Shown here: in pieces, positions 1-6,731 of the stretch
Layout: each line of letters begins with the position of its first letter
Position numbering within the stretch: the first letter of the stretch is position 1
From: CAJXTB01 sp047626195
GTDB taxonomy: Bacteria > Myxococcota_A > UBA796 > GCA-2862545
DNA length: 11,548 bases
Reading direction: 5' to 3'
Assembly: GCA_047626195.1 (NCBI GenBank)
Contig: JBLHSN010000182.1
Coordinates: 1 to 11,548, forward strand
Program-made: the position numbers and the translations under genes
The notes under the pieces: generated by a model
Seen by the model: the letters and a program-made list of their open reading frames with translations, nothing else
Told to the model about the DNA's origin: nothing
Database searches by the model: none

Positions 1-1417
1 AGCTACCCACGAAGACAGTGGGTCGAAAAGCGAGACCGTCGGTCGAGACAAACACCATGGCCGCCTCAATGTTCGTGTTTCGCTGCGGTTCCAGATCCGC
101 CTCGCCCTCTAAGAGGATGACATCGTCGATAGGGTCGCGAAAGCGAGATGCCGACTCGATCCAAGATGGACGACGGAAAGCACTACCGGCGGAGACTCGG
201 AAAAACGTTTCTTCCGAAGTCCGAAATTGAGCACTCGCCCGCCAAGAGCCTTGGGTCCTCGTCAACACATGCTTATCCACGCGGTAGTCGGCATTGAGCC
301 TCCACTTATTACCAAGCGGCTGCGCCCAGGTACCGCGAACATGGCCGTGTGCGTAGAAGTCGCCACCCGTGGGCAGATACGGCGCGGTCACCCGGTCAGC
401 TCCGACGCCAGACGCGGCGATGACGGTTCCCCCCCCGGGTAAGTTCACCCGGACCGTGGAGGTAACAAAGCCGCCATTTTCTTGCGTTGCGTCTTGAGTG
501 GGTCCTAACGACTGACCCAACTGCGAGGTCTGCCGGGACGCAAAGCTGCCTTCGACAGATACGCTGTCAAGCATCTGGCCGAGGGTGTAGGTCGCGCCGG
601 CCGTGAGCATTGTGGCGGGTTCCATGTATTCAACGCGGTCGGCTACCACCGCATTTTCGCCACCGCGCATGTCCACGGTCCACGCAAGACGTGTCGCGCC
701 TGACCAACGGCCTTTGGGATTGAACTGTACGGAGAGGTCGGTCCCCAATCCACCTCGGTGGCGCAGATCTAAAGCCTCCGAGCGTGTACGGACGTCGCTT
801 CCGCGAACATGGACTCGCCAGGACAGCTCATCTCGACCGCCACCACCCGACGCCCAGAAGTGTCGCTCGACTTGACCCCTGGTACGCCCCCCCAACGTCA
901 ACCCGGCCATTGGACGTGGATCGGCAGGATTAGTGATGATGTTGACAACCGCTGACGACGCATTCGCACCATATAACGTACTGACTGGACCGCGAATGAC
1001 CTCGATACGGTCCACCTGGGGCAGTCCAACCGGAAGACCACTCCACCTGACAGCGCCATCGGCCAAAGTATTCAGCGCAACGCCATCGACAAGGACCAAC
1101 ACATTGTTGTCTTGAAGGCCGCCAAACCCACGTGCAGCCACCACAAAGTTCCCAGGTGACACTTCTACAACTTGAAGACCAGGTACACGTCGCAGCATGT
1201 CTGGGATGGTCACTACGCCGGACAAAGCAATGTCCTCGCGGGACAGCACTGTCACCGAAGCAGGCGCATTCGCCGTAGTGCGCGCGTGGTCGGACTCGGT
1301 GACCACTACTTCGAGAAGCCCTTCGAGGTCCCAGTCCTCGATATCGTCATCGCCGGCTATCGCTAACGGACTCCAAATGCCGAAGAAAAGTGCTGCAATG
1401 GTTCCGACAACGCGCAT
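1..1417 (-). CDS. TonB-dependent outer-membrane receptor, N-terminal 472 residues (3' end beyond window)
   Basis: The minus strand is open from ATG 1417-1415 to the window edge with no stop, so the C-terminal barrel is cut off. GGAG lies 3 bases upstream of the ATG. Residues 1-21 form a signal peptide (hydrophobic core, cleavage after AIA) and are followed by an acidic stretch. A TonB-box-like segment, EVVVTES, lies at 36-42. Residues about 50-162 are a plug domain: PASVTVLSRED, then DMLRRVPGLQV, ARGFGG, VLVLVDGV, and the family hallmark VDRIEVIRGP (135-144) followed by STLYGANASSAVVNIIT. The remainder alternates as beta strands of the barrel and includes the FRRPSWIES-type segment near 432-440. 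Known role of the family: energised uptake of siderophores, cobalamin or glycans across the outer membrane with TonB-ExbB-ExbD. The substrate cannot be read from the sequence. The gene is divergent from the small lipoprotein gene at 1497 across 79 bases. I am sure of the family and unsure of the substrate. Confidence 0.95.
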   Translation of the reverse strand, partial: MRVVGTIAALFFGIWSPLAIAGDDDIEDWDLEGLLEVVVTESDHARTTANAPASVTVLSREDIALSGVVTIPDMLRRVPGLQVVEVSPGNFVVAARGFGGLQDNNVLVLVDGVALNTLADGAVRWSGLPVGLPQVDRIEVIRGPVSTLYGANASSAVVNIITNPADPRPMAGLTLGGRTRGQVERHFWASGGGGRDELSWRVHVRGSDVRTRSEALDLRHRGGLGTDLSVQFNPKGRWSGATRLAWTVDMRGGENAVVADRVEYMEPATMLTAGATYTLGQMLDSVSVEGSFASRQTSQLGQSLGPTQDATQENGGFVTSTVRVNLPGGGTVIAASGVGADRVTAPYLPTGGDFYAHGHVRGTWAQPLGNKWRLNADYRVDKHVLTRTQGSWRASAQFRTSEETFFRVSAGSAFRRPSWIESASRFRDPIDDVILLEGEADLEPQRNTNIEAAMVFVSTDGLAFRPTVFVGS

Positions 1418-1496
1418 GATCTCCAGTCGGAAGGAATGGCCAAAGATGTAGCTAAAGTTGACCACCAATCTGATCGATTCGTAACACGGAGGTTTC

Positions 1497-2039
1497 ATGC
1501 GTTGGATGGCTGTAGTCGGACTCGCGGCGTGCGCCGAGTTGCCGCCACTTCCCCAGGTCGGTGACGGCGTTGACTGGACCTGCTCGGACGGATTCGTCGC
1601 AGCCATAGACAGGTGCAACGCAGCGGATTGCCCGGGCTTCATGTCCATGAACAGCATTGTAGACAATGAAACTGTTCACTACGTCTCGAGGTCGGTGTAC
1701 AGCGTCATCAAGTACGGCGACACCGACTCGATGGAGACTATCGAGCTTCACAGCACCACCGACCACTTCCGCAGCGCCGTTACCCTCGGCAGTGTCGACC
1801 TCGTGACGGAACCGTCAAACAGGACCTACCGAGTCCTCAGCCAAGACCTTGCCGACGCAGAGGATGACGCCGTCTCTCTGAGGTGGGAAGCCTCAAACTC
1901 ACAGATTCCGCAGGTCAAGATCGGTGTACGCGGACTGGCGAACATCGCAATAAATGACGACTGGGTGCGAGTCATCTTCCTTGTGAACAACTCGCAAGAC
2001 GAGATTCTCCAAGGGTGCGCTTACATCCCCGTTGACTGA
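1497..2039 (+). CDS. Putative secreted lipoprotein, 180 aa, function unknown
   Basis: The ATG at 1497 is preceded by a strong ribosome binding site, GGAGG at 1488-1492, with 4 bases of spacing. The protein starts MRWMAVVGLAAC: one Arg, a short hydrophobic stretch and a lipobox LAAC with Cys12, so lipid attachment is likely. Only 11 residues precede the Cys, which is short for a type II signal. Four further cysteines (29, 40, 45, 174) could form two disulfides in the periplasm or on the outer surface. The rest is mostly beta-type and acidic, with no motif I recognise. The last 19 bases overlap the 3' end of the opposite-strand gene. Its position divergent from the TonB receptor suggests an envelope role, but that is inference only. 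The Cys could also belong to an ordinary signal peptide with a later start. Confidence 0.72.
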   Translation: MRWMAVVGLAACAELPPLPQVGDGVDWTCSDGFVAAIDRCNAADCPGFMSMNSIVDNETVHYVSRSVYSVIKYGDTDSMETIELHSTTDHFRSAVTLGSVDLVTEPSNRTYRVLSQDLADAEDDAVSLRWEASNSQIPQVKIGVRGLANIAINDDWVRVIFLVNNSQDEILQGCAYIPVD

Positions 2040-2548
2040 AGGGTCATCGAAAACACAGGCGTCGACCCATTAAATTGCGCACTGTAGATCGGAGGCCCAG
2101 CAGTATCGAGGTTGAAACACGACTTAGTCACCCTAGAGTCGGACTCTTGCACCGTGTAAAGCACACACTGGACCGACCCGGTGGGCAGTTCTACACTCGA
2201 CCATGTGCGCGCAGTCTCACTCACTGGGTACGCCGCATGGCTCTGCAGCTCTTCCCAGGATTGGTACGCTCTCGTCGTGTTGACCGGCGCGTCTTCCGGA
2301 GTCCACGGAGCAATCGTTGAGACCACCCACGCCCCCTCTGCGTCAACCGCATCAAAGCGCATCGTACGCCGCATGGCCGGAGCCGCCAGGCTCTCAATTC
2401 GGAATACATAGGTTCTTCCTTCCTGATTGAATGCCGAGAGCTGTCCCACAGTGTACGGCATAGGGGCAGACGTCTCGGACATCACCACACCGGCGGGCAT
2501 GGGGGGCGGGGATGAGCAGGCAATAAACAGGGAGATAAAAACAATCAT
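2021..2548 (-). CDS. Putative lipoprotein, 175 aa, function unknown
   Basis: I chose ATG 2548-2546, which gives MIVFISLFIACSSPPP. This is a hydrophobic run ending in a lipobox-like FIAC (Cys11) and a Ser/Pro-rich tether, typical just after a lipidated Cys. The same frame is open upstream to 2962, but that part is antisense to the FAD oxidoreductase and has shadow-like composition. The signal is odd: it has no Lys or Arg before the hydrophobic part and only 10 residues before the Cys. The ribosome binding site is weak (AGCAGG-like). The mature part is beta-rich (YVFRIESL, AQFNGSTPVFSMTLQS) with a Cys pair, LPTGSVQCVLYT and VTKSCFNLD, about 16 residues apart. No family is recognised. It starts 13 bases after the FAD gene's stop, so the two are probably co-transcribed. 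Its end overlaps the convergent lipoprotein gene by 19 bases. Confidence 0.68.
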   Translation of the reverse strand: MIVFISLFIACSSPPPMPAGVVMSETSAPMPYTVGQLSAFNQEGRTYVFRIESLAAPAMRRTMRFDAVDAEGAWVVSTIAPWTPEDAPVNTTRAYQSWEELQSHAAYPVSETARTWSSVELPTGSVQCVLYTVQESDSRVTKSCFNLDTAGPPIYSAQFNGSTPVFSMTLQSTGM

Positions 2549-2561
2549 GTGGCCTGCTATC

Positions 2562-3695
2562 TCACACCGCTGGTGCGAGTCGGGCCTCGTCCAGCGCACC
2601 GGTGTAACGAACAGGCCACCTCGTGGGAAGTGAGCGACTTGGACGAACCCAGTCATGGGACAGGTAGTCGACCGGAGCCCCCAAGAGGTCTTGCGAAACC
2701 ACTTCGCCGACGCCCACACTGCAGGTGATTCCATATCCACCGAGACCCGCGGCCCACCACAGGCCGGGTGCGTCATCGTCCTCCCCCAACATGGGGCGCC
2801 GATCTGAGGCAAAGGTTCGCAATCCACTCCAGGATCGGGCGACGGCCAACGCGCCGAGCGCCGGTAACCAACGCGCCAACCGGTCATGAGCCATAGCCAT
2901 TGCGTCGGCGCTCGCACGCCCTGTACTTCCGGGCCCAACCGGTGGCGCTTCAGGGACTTCATCGCAGCTGCTCACCAACCATGCACCGTCCCGGGGACGC
3001 GCGTACACACCGACGTCATCCAACCACACCCACGGGTGCTGGTCTGTGGCGAGGTCGTGCCGCGAAGTCTGCGCAATACTCCGACGTACCGGCATAAGCG
3101 GACGCTGTCCTAACACCCCACTCCACGCCCCAGCTGCCAGCACGACCGCGTCAGCTTCCAACACCTCGTGAGCGGTCTGCACCCCCACCACGCGGCCTTG
3201 ACGGCGGACGAGCGACAGCGCCGGAGTGTTGACGCGCACCTCAATGGGTGCGGATAAGAATCCGCGAACCAGTGCTGTGGGGTCGGCAACCCGCTCCGCC
3301 GGCAACCACCAAGCAAAGGGAACCGCTGAACCCGCCAGCGCTGGTGCGAGATCGCAGGGACGGTCGCACGCGTGAACGTCAACACCGCGGGCGCGCAGAT
3401 GTGACGCAGCATCATGAAGGTGCCACTGGTCATGGGCCAAGCCGAGTACCGCACCGGTCACGCGCGACGCTCCGCGAAATGCCGGAGGGGGGTCTGCCAG
3501 CCACTCTGCTGTCCGAATGGCCAAGGCGCGCTCAGCGGGGTCTTCCCCAAGTCGTCTAACCATACCTGCGTTCTGTGCGGTCGCTTCGCCACCAGGCCTG
3601 GCACCGGCTTCGAGCACCACAACATCTGCATGCGGCGCCAAGTGCCACGCGACACTGCACCCCACCACACCACCGCCGACCACAATCACCCGCAT
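2562..3695 (-). CDS. FAD-dependent oxidoreductase of the DAO family (D-amino-acid dehydrogenase / glycine oxidase type), 377 aa
   Basis: The protein opens directly with a Rossmann dinucleotide-binding fold, MRVIVVGGGVVGCSVAWHL (GxGxxG at residues 7-12), then the acidic end of strand 2 in VVVLEAG and a GGEATAQNAGMVRR segment that contacts FAD in this family. Near the C terminus are WSGLRTFASDRRPMLG and GLWWAAGLGGYGITCS, the conserved substrate- and FAD-closing region of the DAO family (PF01266). The family oxidises secondary or primary amines of amino acids, or similar substrates, to imines. The exact substrate is not readable here. Length is normal (about 370-400). There is no signal peptide, so it should be cytoplasmic or membrane-associated. 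The ATG at 3695-3693 is the only start that keeps the fold intact; its ribosome binding site is weak. It is divergent from the MDR dehydrogenase and is followed after 13 bases by the lipoprotein gene. Confidence 0.9.
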   Translation of the reverse strand: MRVIVVGGGVVGCSVAWHLAPHADVVVLEAGARPGGEATAQNAGMVRRLGEDPAERALAIRTAEWLADPPPAFRGASRVTGAVLGLAHDQWHLHDAASHLRARGVDVHACDRPCDLAPALAGSAVPFAWWLPAERVADPTALVRGFLSAPIEVRVNTPALSLVRRQGRVVGVQTAHEVLEADAVVLAAGAWSGVLGQRPLMPVRRSIAQTSRHDLATDQHPWVWLDDVGVYARPRDGAWLVSSCDEVPEAPPVGPGSTGRASADAMAMAHDRLARWLPALGALAVARSWSGLRTFASDRRPMLGEDDDAPGLWWAAGLGGYGITCSVGVGEVVSQDLLGAPVDYLSHDWVRPSRSLPTRWPVRYTGALDEARLAPAV

Positions 3696-3755
3696 GCTGT
3701 GCCATATTTCGCTGGCCCAAACTTAGCCCCCCACACTTTGTCCCGAGAGAGCCAC
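3696..3755. promoter_or_regulatory. Divergent intergenic region between FAD oxidoreductase and MDR dehydrogenase genes
   Basis: Sixty bases separate the two start codons, and this short spacer must hold the start signals of both genes unless transcripts overlap. It contains AT-richer patches (ATATTTC, AAACTTAG) in otherwise GC-rich DNA. I cannot define -35/-10 boxes with confidence. Confidence 0.35.
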
Positions 3756-4748
3756 ATGCGTGCCTGGCACATTGAGTCCTTCGGAAAGCTCACCTGTTCT
3801 GACATCCCTGAACCCGTGGCTGGACCCGGCCAACTGCTGGTGGCGGTTCGCGCGGTAAGCCTCAACTTTCGCGACCATCTGATGGTCGGTGGCCTATACG
3901 ACTCTCGACTCGCCTTGCCCCTCATCCCAGGTTCGGACTGTTGCGGTGTTGTTGTGAGCGGAGGCGAAGGTACAAATACGGCGGTCGGAACCCGAGTAGT
4001 GCCATCCTTCAACACCTTGTGGACCGACGGCCCGCTGACCGACGCCGTTCGTCCAGGAACACTCGGTGGACCAGTGAGCGGTGTGTTTGCCCAACGCATT
4101 GTGGTGCCGGAAGACAGCGTGATTGTAGCGCCCAAACACCTGACAGATGCTGAAGCCGCCACACTCCCCTGCGCCGGAGTGACGGCCTGGCGAGCCCTGG
4201 TGACCGATGCCAACGTCGGCCCTGACATGTCCGTCCTGACCTTAGGAACTGGCGGCGTCAGCGTCTTTGCAGTGCAGTTGGCGACAGCTCTAGGGGCCCG
4301 TGTAGCGGTGACCAGTTCGTCAGATGCCAAGCTCGAGCAGATGCGCGAGCTTGGTGCCGTTCACACCGTCAACTACCGCACCACCCCAAAGTGGGGACGA
4401 GCCATTCGTGAGTGGCAGCCCGTGGATGTTGTGGTCGAACTCGGCGGCGCCGGCACACTCAAGCAGTCGCTGGCGGCCATCAAGACCGGCGGACACATCG
4501 CACTCATCGGAGTCCTCGATGGGGGGGTCACCGAAGTCCCACTCACCCAGATCTTGATGCGCGCTATCCGTGTACAAGGGGTCTTCGTCGGAAGTCGTGC
4601 CGACTTGGCCGCCCTTGCGGACTTCCTGGTCCGACACCCAGAAGTAAGGCCTGTCATCGACCATGTGGCTACCTTCGATGACCTGGGTACCGAGCTCATT
4701 CGTTTGGCAACAGGACAGCACGTAGGCAAGGTTGTCGTCGCGTTCTAG
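3756..4748 (+). CDS. NAD(P)-dependent alcohol dehydrogenase / quinone-oxidoreductase-like protein, MDR superfamily, 330 aa
   Basis: The start ATG 3756 gives MRAWHIESFGKLTCSDIPEP, the usual MDR beginning, and GAGAG lies just upstream. The open frame extends back to 3414, but that stretch is antisense to the FAD gene. The N-terminal GroES-like domain carries AVSLNFRDHLMVGGLY and PLIPGSDCCGVV. The zinc-ligand pattern of classical alcohol dehydrogenases (GxCGTD and the structural four-Cys lobe) is absent, so this is a zinc-independent member resembling the MDR7-type alcohol dehydrogenases. The cofactor domain has LTLGTGGVSVFAVQLA (161-176), then VDVVVELGGAG and GGHIALIGVLDGG. It ends GQHVGKVVVAF, as the family does. 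It probably reduces or oxidises an alcohol, aldehyde or enone with NAD(P)H in the cytoplasm; the substrate is unknown. It has no close downstream partner (about 700 bases to the next sure gene). Confidence 0.92.
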   Translation: MRAWHIESFGKLTCSDIPEPVAGPGQLLVAVRAVSLNFRDHLMVGGLYDSRLALPLIPGSDCCGVVVSGGEGTNTAVGTRVVPSFNTLWTDGPLTDAVRPGTLGGPVSGVFAQRIVVPEDSVIVAPKHLTDAEAATLPCAGVTAWRALVTDANVGPDMSVLTLGTGGVSVFAVQLATALGARVAVTSSSDAKLEQMRELGAVHTVNYRTTPKWGRAIREWQPVDVVVELGGAGTLKQSLAAIKTGGHIALIGVLDGGVTEVPLTQILMRAIRVQGVFVGSRADLAALADFLVRHPEVRPVIDHVATFDDLGTELIRLATGQHVGKVVVAF

Positions 4749-5212
4749 CCGACCGCCAAAAAATGCAATCGGGGTTGTAAGGTGCCGGAGCTTCTAGCCT
4801 TGACCCACTAAACTCCACAGCACACCAAGCGAATTGAGCTTTCCATCTTTGACGCCCTCAAGACTATGGCCTACTCGGCCCTAGCCGATGGCATGTCGAC
4901 AACAGTCAAAGGTGTCACCAACATCTCGGTCGAGCTCGCGGTCGCTCACGCTGTACCTACACCCTCGGACATTGCATCCAACCCAACCGCCGAAGCCGAC
5001 CGCGACGCATTGGGCACGTTGACTGCGGACGCCGCCCCTTCTTCAGTGACCCGTACCTGCCATGCGGACGCAGGTAGAGCACCAACACGACGTGGCCGGT
5101 AGCGTTGTAGACTCTGCCCAATGACCGCCGTCCACGATAGTCCGCGCCAGGCGTCTGTACCAGAGGCGTACCGCCCTGATGTTCAGCGATTAACCCAGGT
5201 ATTGCGTGCGGG
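4749..5212. other. Gene-poor stretch with interrupted open frames, no confident gene
   Basis: Nothing here is recognisable. In the + frame, 4782-5102 reads GTG then nine codons, a TAA at 4809-4811, then 96 uninterrupted codons to a TAG at 5100-5102. That stretch includes RIELSIFDALKTMAYSALAD, which looks protein-like. The only ATGs are internal (4866, 4893), and neither has a ribosome binding site. The same frame goes on from an ATG at 5121 for 31 codons to a TGA at 5214-5216, which overlaps the ATG of the 61-residue frame as ATGA. On the minus strand an open frame runs 5361-4957, but its first half is antisense to the 61-residue frame. An 8-base direct repeat, TTCTAGCC, occurs at 4743-4750 (across the dehydrogenase stop) and 4792-4799. 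The picture fits remnants of a decayed gene, or a small gene with sequence errors. Confidence 0.4.
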
Positions 5213-5398
5213 ATGAGCTCCAAGTCGGGCCTACTACCGCAGGCGCTTCTCACAGCACTACTCACTGACGCAGACATTCGTGTCGCCACTGCTGAGCTAG
5301 GCCCTGCGGAGACCGACCAGATGGACGACCACGCTCTCGCCGGTGCCCGCAAGCTGGCCAAGCGGTGGTGTCGCGCAGAGTCGACAGACCGCGGTTAG
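5213..5398 (+). CDS. Possible small protein, 61 aa, unknown; may be part of a frame-broken gene
   Basis: The frame starts at ATG 5213, whose first bases overlap the TGA of the 31-codon frame 5121-5216 (ATGA). No good ribosome binding site is visible. The product looks soluble and largely helical, with LLPQALLTALLTDADIR, then AELGPAETDQMDDHALAGA and a basic end ARKLAKRW. Wobble bases are moderately GC-rich, as in the neighbours. One added base near 5212 would fuse it to the preceding 31 residues into a 92-residue protein. It ends 46 bases before the glycosyltransferase start. No family is recognised, and it may be a chance frame. Confidence 0.3.
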   Translation: MSSKSGLLPQALLTALLTDADIRVATAELGPAETDQMDDHALAGARKLAKRWCRAESTDRG

Positions 5399-5435
5399 AC
5401 CCACTTCCCCACTTTGCTGCGACCCACCCTGTCGC

Positions 5436-5439
5436 GGAG
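5436..5439 (+). promoter_or_regulatory. Ribosome binding site that fixes the GT4 start
   Basis: GGAG lies 5 bases before ATG 5445. It decides between that start and the in-frame upstream ATG 5343, whose extra 34 residues are Pro/Cys/Arg-rich and lie partly over the 61-residue frame. Confidence 0.6.
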
Positions 5440-5444
5440 CCCAC

Positions 5445-6728
5445 ATGCGCATTCTGTACGTGTCACCCCATTTCCCACCGGATATCTCCGCACTGTCGGC
5501 ACGGGTCCACGACCTGACCACACGCTGGGTCGCTTCCGGTCATGAGGTTCACGTGCTGTGCGGTATGCCCTGCCACCCCACGGGTGTTCTGCCCCCAGCG
5601 TACAAGCGCAAGATTGCGGTGAATGAAGGGGTCGACGGCGTTCAGGTCCACCGCCGCTGGGTCTACGCCACGCCCAATAGTGGTACCAAGCGGCGCTCGC
5701 TGTCGTACGCATCCTTCGCCGCATCCACTGTGGCCTCCGCAGCCACCCTGCCAGACGTCGACGTCGTCATCAGCACCAGTCCGCAGTTCCTCTCGGGCAT
5801 GGCGGGTTCGCTTCTCGCCTACATCAAGCGACTGCCGCTCATCGTCGAGATTCGCGACCTATGGCCGCTCAGCATCACCGAGATGGGCATGATGGACACC
5901 GAGTCGTCCACGGTAAAGCGCCTCGAAGCCTTAGAAGAGATGCTGTACAAATCCGCCGATACGCTAGTGGTGGTCTCCGAGCCCTTCCGTCAGCACATTG
6001 CCGACCGAACCCCTGGGACAGAAGTGGACGATATCGCGGTCATCACAAACGGCGTGGATGTCGAGCGATTCCACCCGGACAATGACGGTCAAGCTCTGCG
6101 CGACCAGCTCGGCGTGACCGGTACGTTGGCCATCTACGCTGGGACCCATGGCTTGGCCATGGGCCTGACAACCGTTGTCGAAGCCGCCCGACTCGTACCT
6201 GAGGTCACCGTCGCTTTTATCGGCGAAGGGGCCGCCAAAGCGGACGTGATGATGGCCGCCAAAGGCGTGCCCAACGTACACTTCCTCCCCGGTCAGCAAC
6301 GCGAGGCCATGCCTGCCATCTACGCGGCAGCAGACGCCTGCTTGGTTCCCCTGCGCGACCTAGACGTCTTCCAGACCGTCATCCCGTCGAAGATGTTTGA
6401 GATCTGGGCGAGCGGAAAGCCCGTAATTCTGGGTGTTCGCGGACATGCCGCCGCCATGACCAAAGCGAGCGGCGGCGGTATCGTCGTCACTCCAGAGGAC
6501 CCAGCCGAGCTCGCCGCCGCGCTTCGAACCCTAGCCGCCGACCCCAAAGCGGCTACCGCCATGGGCCTGTCTGGGCGCGCGCACGTCATGACCGACTACA
6601 ACCGAGACGTTCTCGCCGACCGCTACCTAGAGCTAATGGCCGACACCATTCGTACCGCCGACACCTCCCGTCGCCCGCGCTCATGGTCGCTGGTTCGCCG
6701 CGTCGTTCAAGCGCTCGCTACCGCGTAA
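5445..6728 (+). CDS. Glycosyltransferase family 4 (WbuB-like), 427 aa
   Basis: The protein starts MRILYVSPHFPPDISALSAR, the GT-B N-terminal strand and loop typical of WbuB-like GT4 enzymes. EIRDLWP lies at 135-141 (usual form E[VI]RDLWP), and ITNGVD at 200-205 is the hinge before the C-terminal Rossmann domain. Within that domain are IYAGTHGLAMGL and FIGEGAAKADV. The donor-binding segment PSKMFEIWASGKPVI (314-328), with Glu319 as the second Glu of the EX7E-type motif, is followed by GGGIVVTPEDPAEL. All expected parts are present and the length is typical. The family moves a sugar from a nucleotide sugar to a lipid-linked or glycan acceptor with retained anomeric configuration, at the cytoplasmic membrane face, mostly for exopolysaccharide or O-antigen. 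Sugar and acceptor cannot be read. Its stop is 3 bases before the next ATG, so the two genes are an operon. Confidence 0.93.
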   Translation: MRILYVSPHFPPDISALSARVHDLTTRWVASGHEVHVLCGMPCHPTGVLPPAYKRKIAVNEGVDGVQVHRRWVYATPNSGTKRRSLSYASFAASTVASAATLPDVDVVISTSPQFLSGMAGSLLAYIKRLPLIVEIRDLWPLSITEMGMMDTESSTVKRLEALEEMLYKSADTLVVVSEPFRQHIADRTPGTEVDDIAVITNGVDVERFHPDNDGQALRDQLGVTGTLAIYAGTHGLAMGLTTVVEAARLVPEVTVAFIGEGAAKADVMMAAKGVPNVHFLPGQQREAMPAIYAAADACLVPLRDLDVFQTVIPSKMFEIWASGKPVILGVRGHAAAMTKASGGGIVVTPEDPAELAAALRTLAADPKAATAMGLSGRAHVMTDYNRDVLADRYLELMADTIRTADTSRRPRSWSLVRRVVQALATA

Positions 6729-6731
6729 GCG

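Noticed and set aside
18..1451. Several small plus-strand open frames
   Set aside because: All lie opposite the TonB receptor frame, which is open across the whole stretch and carries clear family motifs.
1458..1486. Promoter-like TTGACC with 17-base spacer and GTAACA before the first lipoprotein gene
   Set aside because: The -10 match is poor, and the transcription start would fall inside the ribosome binding site, leaving almost no leader.
2549..2962. N-terminal extension of the second lipoprotein frame up to ATG 2962
   Set aside because: It overlaps the FAD gene on the same strand in another frame, has Trp/Arg/Pro-rich shadow composition, and would bury the lipoprotein signal inside the protein.
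3414..3755. 114-residue N-terminal extension of the MDR dehydrogenase frame
   Set aside because: It is antisense to the FAD gene, is rich in Cys/Arg/His without domain similarity, and the normal MDR N terminus begins at ATG 3756.
3686..4330. Minus-strand open frame (214 codons) opposite the MDR dehydrogenase
   Set aside because: Ser/Thr/Arg/Pro-rich shadow of the dehydrogenase gene, which is certain from its motifs.
4743..4799. Direct repeat TTCTAGCC as a possible attachment site or insertion duplication
   Set aside because: Only 8 bases long, 49 bases apart, one copy lies in a coding end, and there is no mobile gene between or nearby.
4957..5361. Minus-strand open frame of 134 codons
   Set aside because: Its first half is antisense to the 61-codon + frame with typical Ala/Ser/Arg shadow composition, and the rest is Arg-rich with no motif. 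It remains a weak alternative in an unclear region.
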